Part shown: one piece after another, positions 25,765 through 34,426 of the stretch
How the letters are laid out: every line of letters starts with the position of its first letter
Numbering within the stretch: position 1 is the stretch's first letter
Assembly (NCBI RefSeq): GCF_016464385.1
Contig: NZ_JADMLH010000011.1
Span: forward strand, 186,001-250,000
DNA length: 64,000 nt
From: Nucisporomicrobium flavum
Lineage (GTDB): Bacteria; Actinomycetota; Actinomycetes; Mycobacteriales; Micromonosporaceae
Direction of reading: 5' to 3'
Translations under genes and position numbers: made by a program
The notes under the pieces: model-generated
Databases searched by the model: none
The model's input: the letters and a program-made list of their open reading frames with translations, nothing else
Told to the model about the DNA's origin: nothing

Positions 25765-27507
25765 TCAGCCCTCCCGGGTGGCGATCAGGCCGGTCAGCTC
25801 CGCGGTCCGCTCCGGGGTCCAGCCGTCCGGGGATGCGATCCGCGCCCAGGCCGTCACGGGTTCGGCGCCGTAGCTGTGCCCGTGCCCGGCCGGTACCCCG
25901 GTGGAGAAGGCCATGTCGGCGGTCACCTGCCAGAACGTCACGAACGGGTACCAGCGGACGCCGGCCGACACGTCGGCGCCGCGCGGCTCGCGCAGCCAGT
26001 CCGGGCGGCTCACCGCCAGCCGGGGACTCCACCACACGATCGGGTCCGAGGGGTGCTGCAGGTACGCCACCCGCGGCGCCGCCCACGGCGTGGCCGGACG
26101 GTCCAGGTCGGCGGCCGGATCACGGGCGAAGCGGATGGTGGCGCCGTTCTCGTAGCTGGGCAGGATCTCGGTGCTGCCGGGGTCGCGGCCGGCGACGAAC
26201 CGGCGCCACAGCTCGTTGCGGTTGGGCGGGCCCACCAGCAGCATGCCGTCGACCCGGTTCCGGATGTCGTCGGCGCCGCTGAACGCCGATTCCGCGCCGA
26301 ACGAGCCCAGGCTCTCGCCGAACAGCAGCAGCCTGGGCCGCCGGGTCAGCGGCAGCTTCGACCATTCGCCGTACACGGCGTTGAACAGGTCCCGGCCGGC
26401 CTGCCGCGCGCGTTCCTTGTCGACGAGGAAGGACAACCAGCTCGGCAGGTACGAGTACTGCATACCGACCATGGCCGAGTCGCCGTTGTACATGTACTCC
26501 AACGGGTCCACGGCGTCCTCGTCGACCCAGCCGGTGCCGGTCGTGGTGATCACGACGAGCACCGCGCGGTCGAACGCGCCGGTACGCCGCAGCTCCGCCA
26601 CGGCCAGTGCGGCCCGCTCCCGCGAGGTCGGCGCCGAGTCCAGCCCGGCGTAGACCCGGATCGACCGCTCGGCGCGGGGACCGCCGAAACGGCGCAGCTG
26701 ATCGACGTCCGGGCCGCCCGTCACGAAGTTGCGGCCCTGCTTGCCCAGCGACGGCCAGGACACCAGCGAGCCCGGACCGCCCGAGCGCAGCGGGTCCTGC
26801 GTCGGTGACACGTCGGGCTCGGTCTCGCCGTTGATCGCCTTGAAGCTGCTGTCGGTGACGGCGAAGAAGCCGTCGAGCACCACGCCGTTCAGCACGCCCA
26901 GCGCGAGCAGGACCACCATCAGACCCGCGAGCACCCGCGCGGCCGGGGCCGGCACCACCCGCCCCAGCAGCCGGCCGAGGGCGCGGGCCGCACGGCGGAG
27001 CAGCCGGAACAGGCCGACCAGGGCGACCGCGAGGAGCGTGGCGAGCGGTAGCACCAGCAGATACCGCGGACGTCCCGGGGCTTCGAGGCCCATCATCTCG
27101 TGGATCTCGCGCTGCCATCCGGCACCCAGCCAGAGGAAGACCAGCACCGCGACCACCGCGACGACCGCCAGGATGCGCCAGGCCGTTCGGCCGGGCCGGC
27201 GGACCGGGCGGTTGCTCAGCTTCCCGGCCAGCCACACCACCAGCACGCCCAGCCCGTACCCGATCGCCGCCGTGATGCCGCCCACCACCGCCTGCAGCCC
27301 CGGACCGCGGGGCAGCAGCGACGGGGTCAGCGACAGGCAGAAGCAGGTCACCGCGCCCAGCAGCCCGACGAAGCCGTAATGCCACCGGTGCACCAGCCGC
27401 CACCACCGGCCGCGCCGCAGCGGCGGTGGCTGCTCCGGTTCCGGCGGCGTCTGCGCCGGGGACGTCACGATAGTCATCGGCGTGCCACCCTCTCCGTCGG
27501 CTGTCAT
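25765..27507 (-). CDS. Membrane alpha/beta-hydrolase (PF10081-type)
   Basis: 580 aa. Four hydrophobic N-terminal segments are followed by an alpha/beta-hydrolase domain with the nucleophile elbow FGESLGSFG and a final catalytic-type His region (GHGHSYGAE). This fits the actinobacterial 'alpha/beta-hydrolase' membrane family with an N-terminal membrane domain; substrate unknown. The ATG at 27507 overlaps the TGA of the CPBP gene (ATGA), arguing for coupling; an ATG at 27477 is the alternative. Confidence 0.82.
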   Translation of the reverse strand: MTADGEGGTPMTIVTSPAQTPPEPEQPPPLRRGRWWRLVHRWHYGFVGLLGAVTCFCLSLTPSLLPRGPGLQAVVGGITAAIGYGLGVLVVWLAGKLSNRPVRRPGRTAWRILAVVAVVAVLVFLWLGAGWQREIHEMMGLEAPGRPRYLLVLPLATLLAVALVGLFRLLRRAARALGRLLGRVVPAPAARVLAGLMVVLLALGVLNGVVLDGFFAVTDSSFKAINGETEPDVSPTQDPLRSGGPGSLVSWPSLGKQGRNFVTGGPDVDQLRRFGGPRAERSIRVYAGLDSAPTSRERAALAVAELRRTGAFDRAVLVVITTTGTGWVDEDAVDPLEYMYNGDSAMVGMQYSYLPSWLSFLVDKERARQAGRDLFNAVYGEWSKLPLTRRPRLLLFGESLGSFGAESAFSGADDIRNRVDGMLLVGPPNRNELWRRFVAGRDPGSTEILPSYENGATIRFARDPAADLDRPATPWAAPRVAYLQHPSDPIVWWSPRLAVSRPDWLREPRGADVSAGVRWYPFVTFWQVTADMAFSTGVPAGHGHSYGAEPVTAWARIASPDGWTPERTAELTGLIATREG

Positions 27508-28229
27508 GCGTTCCATCCCGCGATTCCGGCGGTGACCAGGACGCCGAGTCCGTTGACCGCCCAGTGCAGACCGATCGGGGCCAGCAGGCTGCCGCTGCGC
27601 CGGCGCAGCTCGCAGAGCACCACCCCGGCCGCCGCGGTGAACGCCACGGCCCCGGTGACGGCCAGGATCTGCCCGGCCGGGCCGGGACCGACCAGGCCGG
27701 TCACCGCCGGGTTGACCCGGTTGAGACGCAGCGACGGCAGCACGTGCCAGAGCCCGAAGAGCCCCGACGACAAACGCGTGGCCCGGGTACGGCCCCATGC
27801 CGCACGCACCAGCCCCCACAGGACGCCCCGGAACGCGACCTCCTCGAACAGGATCGTGCCGAGCGGTATCACCACGAAGGCGGTGCGCAGGGCCGCGCCC
27901 AGGTCCGTGCGGTACCGCTCGTCGAGGAACGCTGAGCGGGTGACGGGCAGCCACGCGGCCGCCGCGTACACCACGGCCACCGCGGCGACACAGCACAGCC
28001 CGTACACCGCGCCGCACCGCAACGCCCGGCGGCCCAGGCCCACGTCGTCGGCGCCGAGCCCCGCCGCACGGGCCAGCAGGAGCAACAGCAGGGCGCCGAG
28101 CGGCCCGGCCAGGAGCATGGTTCCCTGGGGCCCGAAGCGCCCGGCGGCCGAGGTCGCGGCCATGTACCCGACCGTGACGACCACGGCCGCCGCCGGCGAC
28201 ACCCAGCGCTTCGACGGCTCCGCGGTCAC
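27504..28229 (-). CDS. CPBP-family intramembrane protease
   Basis: 241 aa with about seven membrane helices. The CAAX/CPBP motifs are visible: EEVAFRG (the paired Glu and Arg), FGLWHVLPS with a metal-ligand His, and a late GLHWAVN. It is probably an intramembrane Glu-type protease. The GTG at 28229 lies exactly 33 nt from palindrome site 15. It overlaps the downstream hydrolase gene. Confidence 0.87.
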   Translation of the reverse strand: MTAEPSKRWVSPAAAVVVTVGYMAATSAAGRFGPQGTMLLAGPLGALLLLLLARAAGLGADDVGLGRRALRCGAVYGLCCVAAVAVVYAAAAWLPVTRSAFLDERYRTDLGAALRTAFVVIPLGTILFEEVAFRGVLWGLVRAAWGRTRATRLSSGLFGLWHVLPSLRLNRVNPAVTGLVGPGPAGQILAVTGAVAFTAAAGVVLCELRRRSGSLLAPIGLHWAVNGLGVLVTAGIAGWNA

Positions 28230-28262
28230 GCCTCGAGGATCGCCGCCGGGCCCGGCACCCGC

Positions 28263-28281
28263 CTCACCCCCGGCGGATGGC
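28263..28281. promoter_or_regulatory. Island palindrome, site 15
   Basis: CTCACCC-N5-GGATGGC, 33 nt before the GTG of the CPBP protease. (Numbers 13 and 14 are not used.). Confidence 0.65.
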
Positions 28282-28288
28282 GGTACGG

Positions 28289-29320
28289 CTAAGGATTCCC
28301 GGCCGGCTCGGGCATTCCGGCGGGCTCGGCCAGGCCGGCGGGTTCCGAGGCGAACAGCGTCAGGCCGAGCCGGCGGGACAGGAACCTCGCCGCGTGCTGA
28401 CCCCGGACGCTGTTGCCGAACGAGTCGAGACGCGGGGCGAAGGCCGACAGGGCCCCCTTGCCGGGCGAGATGACGACGAGGCCGCCACCGATGCCGCTCT
28501 TGCCGGGTACGCCCACGTCGTACAGCCAGTCGCCGGACGTCTCGTACAACCCCGCGGTGGACATCACCGCCAGGGTGTGGTGGCAGACCGGGGCCTCGAC
28601 CACCCGTACCCCCGTGTGCGGATTGACCCCGCCGTTCGCCAGCGTGGCGCCCATGACGGCCAGGTCGACGGCGGTCACCCGCAGGCAGCTCTGCCGGGTG
28701 TACAGGTCGACCGCCGACACCGGATCGCAGCCGAGGAGCCGGTAGGCCTGCAGGAGATCGGCGAGGGCCCGGTTGCGGTGGTTGGTGGCCGACGCGGAGG
28801 CGTACACCTCCTCGTCGAGCGGCAGGTCGCGGCCGGCGAAGCGGGACAGACCATCGTGCAGGGCGGCCCACTTCGCCGCGGTGCTCGTACCCGGAACGAG
28901 GCTGGCGGTGGCGATCGCTCCCGGATTGACCATCGGGTTCGTGCGCCCGTCCGGACTGTTCTCCACCGCAGCCAGGGAGTTGAAGGGCAGCCCGGTCGCG
29001 TTGACCCCCAGCCGGCGGCGCAGCGGCTGCGGGCCGACGACCGCGCAGACCAGCGCGAACACGAACGGTTTGGCGACGCTCATGATGGTGAACTCCGACT
29101 CGGCGTCCCCGACGGCGTACGTCCCGCCGCGGGCGCCGGCCGCGCAGATCCCGAACAGGTCGGGTGGCACCCGGGCCAACGCCGGATAGACGCGCGACAG
29201 TTCACCGTCCGAAGTGGTCCGATAGCGCTCGTACGCGTCGTCGAGCGACCGTCGGACCTGCTCGGGTGACGGCAGGTGACCGGTGGACACGTACGGGGCG
29301 TCGTCGTCGAGGGATTCCAT
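28289..29320 (-). CDS. glsA: Glutaminase A
   Basis: 343 aa. It hydrolyses glutamine to glutamate and ammonia, which can serve in acid resistance or nitrogen release. The beta-lactamase-like fold has its Ser-x-x-Lys at residues 81-84 (MSVAKPF); Tyr/Asn features follow in MVNPGAIA and GDWLYDVGVPGKSGIGG. The C-terminus carries a short EPAG-type repeat. The start GTGAGTGCCCG-ATG region is unusual: the ribosome site lies within a copy of the palindrome (13-nt spacing). Confidence 0.92.
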   Translation of the reverse strand: MESLDDDAPYVSTGHLPSPEQVRRSLDDAYERYRTTSDGELSRVYPALARVPPDLFGICAAGARGGTYAVGDAESEFTIMSVAKPFVFALVCAVVGPQPLRRRLGVNATGLPFNSLAAVENSPDGRTNPMVNPGAIATASLVPGTSTAAKWAALHDGLSRFAGRDLPLDEEVYASASATNHRNRALADLLQAYRLLGCDPVSAVDLYTRQSCLRVTAVDLAVMGATLANGGVNPHTGVRVVEAPVCHHTLAVMSTAGLYETSGDWLYDVGVPGKSGIGGGLVVISPGKGALSAFAPRLDSFGNSVRGQHAARFLSRRLGLTLFASEPAGLAEPAGMPEPAGNP

Positions 29321-29333
29321 CGGGCACTCACCC

Positions 29334-29352
29334 TTCCTCCGTGCGGGATGAC
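29334..29352. promoter_or_regulatory. Island palindrome, site 16, overlapping the glsA ribosome site
   Basis: TTCCTCC-N5-GGATGAC on the plus strand. Its left arm is the complement of the GGAGGAA ribosome site, and it ends only 13 nt from the glsA start. It could instead be a chance overlap of a ribosome site with one good half-site. Confidence 0.4.
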
Positions 29353-29354
29353 CG

Positions 29355-30206
29355 TCAGACGGCGCATGCCGCCGTGTCCTCCTGCGCCGCCTCGGTACGG
29401 ACGGTGGCCGGACGTGGCCGGGCCGCCGGCTCCGGCGTGGAGGCCCGCCGTGTCCCGTCGCGGCATATCGCGGCCAGCTCGCGGGCGCCCGGGCGGTCGC
29501 GTGGATCGTGCGCCAGCGCGGCGCGTACCACCGCGTCGAGGCCGTGGTGCAGCCCGGAGAGGTTCGGCCGGCCCGAGCCGACGCGCCGGATCCAGTCCGC
29601 CTCGCCCCGCCCGGCGAAGGGATGGAAGCCGGTGGACAGGTAGGCCATCAGGCTTCCCCAGGCGAAGACGTCCGTGCTCGGTGCCAGCGGCTCGCCGCGC
29701 AGCTGCTCCGGGGCGGCCCAGCCGCGACTGCACTGCACGAATCCGTCCTCGGGCGGAAGCTCCCCGACGTACCGGGAGATGCCGAAGTCGATGACCCGGA
29801 CGTCATCATCGCCGACCAGCAGATTGGACGGCTTGACGTCGCAGTGCACGACCCCGCTGTCATGCAGGGACGCGAGCCTGCCGGCCAGCTCGCCGCCGAA
29901 CGTCAGCAGCGAGGCGACCGGCATCGTGTCGCCCATCAGCCCCGCCCCGGACCTGTAGCCCTGCAGGTAGGCGGTGATCAGGTAGGACCCCGTCGCCGTG
30001 ACGCCGTGGGCGATCGGGGCCGCCGTGCAGCCGGCGTCCACGGCGGAGGCTATGGCGAACTCACGCCGGGAGGAGGCGCCCGTACCGTGCCGGATCAGCT
30101 TCACCGCGACCGGAGGACCGCCCGCGAGTGGCGTCGCCAGGAAGACCGTCGCTGTCCCGCCTCTCCCGATGCGGGACAGCAGCAGGTATCCATCGATGAT
30201 GGTCAT
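29355..30206 (-). CDS. Soluble Ser/Thr protein kinase
   Basis: 283 aa, containing only a kinase domain. The glycine loop IGRGGTAT is at residues 13-20, the ATP-binding Lys is at 36 (VAVKL), the catalytic loop HCDVKPSN is at 121-128 and DFG at 140-142. The APE equivalent (WAAPEQL) follows. There is no PASTA repeat or membrane helix. The ATG follows GGAGGCC. It is 38 nt downstream of the lipoprotein-like membrane protein, which may supply the sensing part. Confidence 0.88.
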   Translation of the reverse strand: MTIIDGYLLLSRIGRGGTATVFLATPLAGGPPVAVKLIRHGTGASSRREFAIASAVDAGCTAAPIAHGVTATGSYLITAYLQGYRSGAGLMGDTMPVASLLTFGGELAGRLASLHDSGVVHCDVKPSNLLVGDDDVRVIDFGISRYVGELPPEDGFVQCSRGWAAPEQLRGEPLAPSTDVFAWGSLMAYLSTGFHPFAGRGEADWIRRVGSGRPNLSGLHHGLDAVVRAALAHDPRDRPGARELAAICRDGTRRASTPEPAARPRPATVRTEAAQEDTAACAV

Positions 30207-30244
30207 GAGGGGCCTCCGTGTCTCCCAGCCGCCGCCACAGGCCG

Positions 30245-31225
30245 TCAGGTCTGGTACGCGCTCGTGCCCGGCTCCGCGGCCGGCGGCTCGGGCTGTGGCT
30301 GCCCGCTGAGGACCGAGGTGAGCGCCCGGTCCACCTGCTCGACCCGTACCCGTAGGGGCCTCCAGTCCTGGCCGGTACCGAGCGCCTCGCCCTCGATGTC
30401 GACGGCGGTGATGAGCTCGTGCAGCAGGGCGGTGACCCGCAGCGACCAGTTCCGGCGGGCATCGCCGGAGGCCCGGTCGGCCAGCGCACCCCACCGGTTC
30501 TGCACCTCGACGAGCTCCGCGCGGACCGGCGGCCAGGCCAGGGCCCGCCGGCCGGTGGTGGTCGTGCGCAGGACCGGGGGCAGCCGGGTGGCGCTGATCG
30601 CTCGCGTCTCCGACTCCAACGCGCGGGCCTCGGTGTCCCACCCCGATCTCCGCTGCGAACGGGCGACCAGCACCCCGGCGACGATCAGCGCCGCCAGGAG
30701 CACGAGCATCAGCAACCAGCCGAAGAAGCCCAGGCCCCCGGCGGTGCCGCTGGTGGCGACGGCGGACGCGGATGCGGCAGGCGTCGGCGTCTGCTCGGCC
30801 GGTGTGGTGGTGCGAGCCGGTTCCGTGGCCCCCGTGGTACGCACCGGTTCGGTGGTCCGAGCGGCGCGGGCGGGCTCGGTGGTCTGCGTGGTGCGGGCCG
30901 GCGCGGGTTCCGCGACGGTCGGCGGGCGGGTCGTGGTCTGCGCCGGTTCGGTGGACCGGGTGGTGCGCGTCCGCTCCGGTGTCGCCTCCGTGGCCTCCGG
31001 GGCCCGGGTGGGCTCCGCCGGCTCGGTGGTCCGCTCGGGCCGGGGCGTGCCCGGCTCACCCGACGGGGGACGTTCCGCATCGCGTTGCGTGGTACGCGTC
31101 GACGGCAGTCCCGACGGTGCCTCACCGCCGCCGGCGCCGCAGGCGGTCAGCCCGGCGATGACGCCGAACAGCAGCCAGACCAGGACGGTGACGCGCGGTC
31201 GACGACGGTTGCGCCCAGATCGCAT
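30245..31225 (-). CDS. Membrane protein with long Thr/Glu/Pro-rich linker
   Basis: 326 aa. A basic start and hydrophobic helix (about residues 12-30) end in a lipobox-like LTACG. A 110-residue low-complexity stretch of TTEPxR-type repeats follows, then a membrane helix (about 170-190) and a helical cytoplasmic domain. The linker would span the cell wall. The ATG follows AAGGAG. It precedes the Ser/Thr kinase in the same transcription unit, so it is a candidate sensor or substrate. Confidence 0.65.
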   Translation of the reverse strand: MRSGRNRRRPRVTVLVWLLFGVIAGLTACGAGGGEAPSGLPSTRTTQRDAERPPSGEPGTPRPERTTEPAEPTRAPEATEATPERTRTTRSTEPAQTTTRPPTVAEPAPARTTQTTEPARAARTTEPVRTTGATEPARTTTPAEQTPTPAASASAVATSGTAGGLGFFGWLLMLVLLAALIVAGVLVARSQRRSGWDTEARALESETRAISATRLPPVLRTTTTGRRALAWPPVRAELVEVQNRWGALADRASGDARRNWSLRVTALLHELITAVDIEGEALGTGQDWRPLRVRVEQVDRALTSVLSGQPQPEPPAAEPGTSAYQT

Positions 31226-31257
31226 GGGTGACTCCTTCCACGGCGGTGATCGTCAAG

Positions 31258-32070
31258 CTATGGCCGCCGTCGCCGCGCCGGATCATTCGGAGTTGATGGA
31301 TCGGTGGTCGCGCGGCGGTCGAGCCAGACACCGATCACCCGGGCCAGTTCGCCGGGGTGGCTGAAGTTCATCGCATGCGCCGCGCCCTCGAGGTGCACGA
31401 TCGTCAGGTGCGGCGGGGCCAGACGGCCGACCTCCCGGACGCGCCACGGCGGCGGCATGAGCGGATCACGGGACCCGATCACGGCCAGGGTCGGCACCGG
31501 TGTCCGTACCAGCCGTTCCAGGGAGGGAAACCGGATGAGCTCACCGAACAGACGCAGGGCGTTCACGGGCCCGAACCGCAGATAGTCCGGGAGGACGACC
31601 CGGAGCATGCCCAGCCGTTCGCGCCCCGCGTCGCGGGCCAGCTGCACCAGCGCCCGGCCCAGCGGCTGATTGTGCAGCCCGCCCGCGGGCGAGGTGAGCA
31701 CGACGCCCGCCACCCGGTCCGGAGCGCTGTGCGCGACCTCCAGGCACACCGGCCCGCCCATCGAATTGCCGACCAGCACCACCCGCCCGATGCCGAGCGC
31801 ATCCAGCAGCTCCACCAGCACCCGGGCCAGCGACGGGATACCCAGCACCCGCCCCCGCGAAGGGCTCCGTCCGTAGCCCGGCAGATCGGGGACCACCGTG
31901 GTCCCGCGATGCGCGAGCGCCCCGGCGGTGGGAAGCAGGTAGCTGCCGGACACCGCAAAGCCGTGCACGTGCACGATCGGGTCGGCGCCGGGCACCTCCG
32001 GACCCCTGCGCAGGAAGACCGGCCGGCCACGGACCTCGACCCACGCATCCTGCAAGCACCGATCGGTCAT
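31258..32070 (-). CDS. Alpha/beta-hydrolase
   Basis: 270 aa, cytoplasmic. An oxyanion-type HVHGFAVSG lies near residue 35, the nucleophile elbow GNSMGG near 100, an Asp in VIGSRDPLMP and the catalytic His in EGAAHAMNF. It is likely an esterase or a C-C hydrolase; the substrate is not determinable. The ATG lies 33 nt from palindrome site 18. The next gene starts 33 nt downstream. Confidence 0.87.
   Translation of the reverse strand: MTDRCLQDAWVEVRGRPVFLRRGPEVPGADPIVHVHGFAVSGSYLLPTAGALAHRGTTVVPDLPGYGRSPSRGRVLGIPSLARVLVELLDALGIGRVVLVGNSMGGPVCLEVAHSAPDRVAGVVLTSPAGGLHNQPLGRALVQLARDAGRERLGMLRVVLPDYLRFGPVNALRLFGELIRFPSLERLVRTPVPTLAVIGSRDPLMPPPWRVREVGRLAPPHLTIVHLEGAAHAMNFSHPGELARVIGVWLDRRATTDPSTPNDPARRRRP
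31282..31300. promoter_or_regulatory. Island palindrome, site 17
   Basis: ATCATTC-N5-TGATGGA, 56 nt before the ATG at 31225 but inside the end of the hydrolase gene. Both arms have mismatches, so support is weaker. Confidence 0.4.
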
Positions 32071-32103
32071 GACCTCAGCGTCACAGGCCGCCGGAGCCCG
32101 AGG

Positions 32104-32122
32104 CCCATCCGCGAGGGATGAC
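32104..32122. promoter_or_regulatory. Island palindrome, site 18
   Basis: CCCATCC-N5-GGATGAC, 33 nt before the hydrolase ATG at 32070. Confidence 0.7.
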
Positions 32123-32149
32123 CGGGTGACCACGCCGCCGGGGTCCGAT

Positions 32150-32168
32150 GCCACCCGTACGGGATGAG
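32150..32168. promoter_or_regulatory. Island palindrome, site 19
   Basis: GCCACCC-N5-GGATGAG, 78 nt before the plus-strand GTG at 32247. Together with site 18 it gives divergent genes separate sites. Confidence 0.6.
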
Positions 32169-32246
32169 AACGGCACCGGCCCCCGGCAGGTTCACTGGAT
32201 CCGCGGAAGTGCCGCCGTGGCGTGGCCCGACACGAAAGGTGATCCC

Positions 32247-32546
32247 GTGCTGTGCTCCTTGTTCCTGCTGGCGTGCCTGACCGCGGCACTCGTCTTCGCG
32301 GCGCGGCCGAAGCTGCGCGGGGCGGTTCGCAACGCGGCCGGTAGGCCGGCATCCCCGGGTGCGCCGCACGATGCCGTACCCGGTCAGGACCCGCAGACCC
32401 TGGAGGGCGTGCTGAGCCGCCAGCTCGTGACAGGCAGGATCACCGGACCGCAGTACCGGCAGGCCATGGCCGGCCTCGCCAGCCGCGACGCCAAGCGTCA
32501 CCCGCTCGACCCTCCCCCACCGGCCGATCCACCGGAACCCGCGTGA
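32247..32546 (+). CDS. Small SHOCT-like membrane protein
   Basis: 99 aa. One N-terminal membrane helix (residues 2-18), a flexible linker, then a SHOCT-like short helical motif (LEGVLSRQLVTGRITGPQYRQAM). SHOCT motifs occur in oligomerising envelope-stress proteins. The GTG follows AAAGGTGA. Convergent with the next gene, 4 nt apart, which also has a SHOCT-like end. Confidence 0.65.
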   Translation: MLCSLFLLACLTAALVFAARPKLRGAVRNAAGRPASPGAPHDAVPGQDPQTLEGVLSRQLVTGRITGPQYRQAMAGLASRDAKRHPLDPPPPADPPEPA

Positions 32547-32550
32547 ACGC

Positions 32551-32958
32551 CTACCGGAGACCCCGTCCCAGGGCGTCGGCCTTCAGTTGCTCGAATTCGG
32601 TCTCGTTGATGCCGCCGGAGTCGAGCAGCGCCTTGGCCGACGAGATCTGGTCGGTGGCGCTGTGCGGAGCACCGTCCGAAGCGGCCACCGACCGGATGTA
32701 GGCGTCCTGCCGTCGCTGCGCCTCCTCCTGAGCGGCGAGCGCGCGGTCGCCCATGCCCCGGCCACGGGCGATGACGTAGACCAGCATGCCGAGGATGGGC
32801 ATGAGGATGAGGAACACCGTCCACAGCGTCTTGCCGAGGCCGCCGAGGTCCCGGCTGCGGAACAGGTCCCCGAACACCCACCACAGACCCATGAACCAGG
32901 CGAGGAAGATGAAGAACTCCACCATGGCCAGCAGGAACGATCCGTTGTCGTCGAACAC
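32551..32958 (-). CDS. PLDc-N/SHOCT-type membrane protein
   Basis: 135 aa. Two membrane helices (about residues 8-30 and 40-62) have the FWVFGDLFRxxDLGGLGKTLWTVFLIL character of phospholipase D-like N-terminal (PLDc_N) domains. A C-terminal SHOCT-like motif ends the chain (AKALLDSGGINETEFEQLKADAL). The GTG at 32958 is chosen because AGGAGG precedes it. No full palindrome lies upstream, only a half-site near 33024. Confidence 0.75.
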   Translation of the reverse strand: MFDDNGSFLLAMVEFFIFLAWFMGLWWVFGDLFRSRDLGGLGKTLWTVFLILMPILGMLVYVIARGRGMGDRALAAQEEAQRRQDAYIRSVAASDGAPHSATDQISSAKALLDSGGINETEFEQLKADALGRGLR

Positions 32959-33094
32959 CGCGAACAACCTCCTGTGTCGGTACCTTCTTTCCCGCCAGTC
33001 CACGCCGTGCCGGTCGCCGGTGCCTCATCCGCCATGGCGTACTCGACGGCGTACGCCCCGGCGAAGGCCGGATGTCCCCGGTGGGCGAGGGAGA

Positions 33095-33113
33095 TTAGCC
33101 CGGAAGGGATGAG
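33095..33113. promoter_or_regulatory. Island palindrome, site 20
   Basis: TTAGCCC-N5-GGATGAG, 72 nt before the ATG at 33186. The left arm is poor and the right arm perfect. Confidence 0.45.
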
Positions 33114-33185
33114 GAGCCGGCGGTGGTGACGCCCGACGATGTCGGGAGGAAGCCGCATGCCGGCACGGATCCCTGGAGAGCAGCG

Positions 33186-33674
33186 ATGACGACCTTCACG
33201 GTATGGAAGTTCGACGATCCCGACGGTGCGGACCGGACCGTGGAGATCCTGAGGAACGCCCAGGCGGACGGGCTCGTCAAGGTCGACGACCACGCGGTCG
33301 TACGGTGGCCGGTGGGGCAGCCCCACCCGGACACCCGGCACGGGCACGAATCGGTGTGGCACGGGGCCGGCTGGGGCGCGGTCATGGGTCTGATCATTGG
33401 CACGCTGTTCTTCATGCCGGTGGCGGGCGGCCTGGCCGGCGCGGCGCTGGGCGGGCTGGCCAAGAAGACCGAGGACGCCGGGATCACCCGGGACCAGCTG
33501 GAGAAGATCCGCGCCGAGGTGACCGAGGGCACGTCGGCCCTGTTCGTCGTCACCGAGCAGGGCGACCTCGACCGGCTCGGGGAGCGGATGCACGGCCTGC
33601 ACAACACGCTCGTCACCACGAACCTCACCGAGGCGGAGCGCAGCGAGCTCCTCGAGGCGCTCGGCGGCCGGTGA
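33186..33674 (+). CDS. DUF1269-family membrane protein, copy B
   Basis: 162 aa, paralogous to 21046-21585. It has a beta-alpha start (TVWKFDDPDGADRTVEIL), a Gly-rich hydrophobic middle (WGAVMGLIIGTLFFMPVAGG) and GTSALFVVTEQGDL. Function unknown. Single gene between two convergent or divergent neighbours. Confidence 0.82.
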   Translation: MTTFTVWKFDDPDGADRTVEILRNAQADGLVKVDDHAVVRWPVGQPHPDTRHGHESVWHGAGWGAVMGLIIGTLFFMPVAGGLAGAALGGLAKKTEDAGITRDQLEKIRAEVTEGTSALFVVTEQGDLDRLGERMHGLHNTLVTTNLTEAERSELLEALGGR

Positions 33675-33713
33675 CCCGCGGCGGCTGCCGGCCTGCGGCA
33701 GCGCCGGTGTCCC

Positions 33714-34331
33714 TCACCCGGTGGCGCGGTGGTCGGCGCGCATGCCGGCGATCCCGCTGATCGTCATGCCGATCCCGCAGAAGACGAGGACCGTCGCGCC
33801 GATGAAGATGAAGGCACCGAGTCCGAGCTTCGGCCAGATGAGCACCACGACGGCGCCGGCCATCATGAGTGCGGCGGTTGCCAGTTGCCACCTGCTGCCC
33901 TTCTCGCCTCGCGCGCCGATCGCCGTGACCAGCTGAACCAAGCCGTCCAGCAGCCACCCGACCGCGACGAGAGCGATCAGCACCGCCAGGGAGGCGGTGA
34001 GGTTGCGCAGGCACAGCAGTCCGATCAGGCCGGTCAGCACCCCGAACACGATGCCGAGCACCCGGTTGAGCATCGGGTGGCCGGGCGCGAACAGCAGCAG
34101 CCCGGCACGGAGAAAGCCGGTCAGGACGAGGTTGAGGCCGAAGAGGACCGCGACCACCCGCAGGGTGGCCTCCGGCCAGGTGAAGGCCGCCACCCCGACC
34201 GCGATCGCGAGGAGGCCGGCGACGAGCCGGAGCCAGTGCTGGTGCGGGGGGATGGTGGGCAGCCGCGTGGCAGCCCGTCCGTCGTTCTCCGGTGCCGCCG
34301 GGGTGAGTGGCTGCTCGGGAATCGTTGTCAT
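33714..34331 (-). CDS. HdeD-like (DUF308) membrane protein, copy B
   Basis: 205 aa with six membrane helices, paralogous to 25055-25729. Repeated short loops of WPEATLR and WPKLGLG type mark the internal duplication. The ATG lies 33 nt from palindrome site 21. Confidence 0.84.
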   Translation of the reverse strand: MTTIPEQPLTPAAPENDGRAATRLPTIPPHQHWLRLVAGLLAIAVGVAAFTWPEATLRVVAVLFGLNLVLTGFLRAGLLLFAPGHPMLNRVLGIVFGVLTGLIGLLCLRNLTASLAVLIALVAVGWLLDGLVQLVTAIGARGEKGSRWQLATAALMMAGAVVVLIWPKLGLGAFIFIGATVLVFCGIGMTISGIAGMRADHRATG

Positions 34332-34364
34332 GCCCCGATGGTGCGGCGCCGGGGCGTGGGGGTT

Positions 34365-34383
34365 CTCATCCCGGTGGCATGAA
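34365..34383. promoter_or_regulatory. Island palindrome, site 21
   Basis: CTCATCC-N5-GCATGAA, 33 nt before the ATG at 34331. Confidence 0.65.
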
Positions 34384-34426
34384 ACGACCGGGGCCCGGCA
34401 CCGGCCGCCGTCGGCTCCAGCGCGGA

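Noticed and set aside
33024..33042. CTCATCC half-site before the gene at 32958
   Set aside because: The second arm is absent. Similar lone half-sites at 16222 and 34682 were also dropped.
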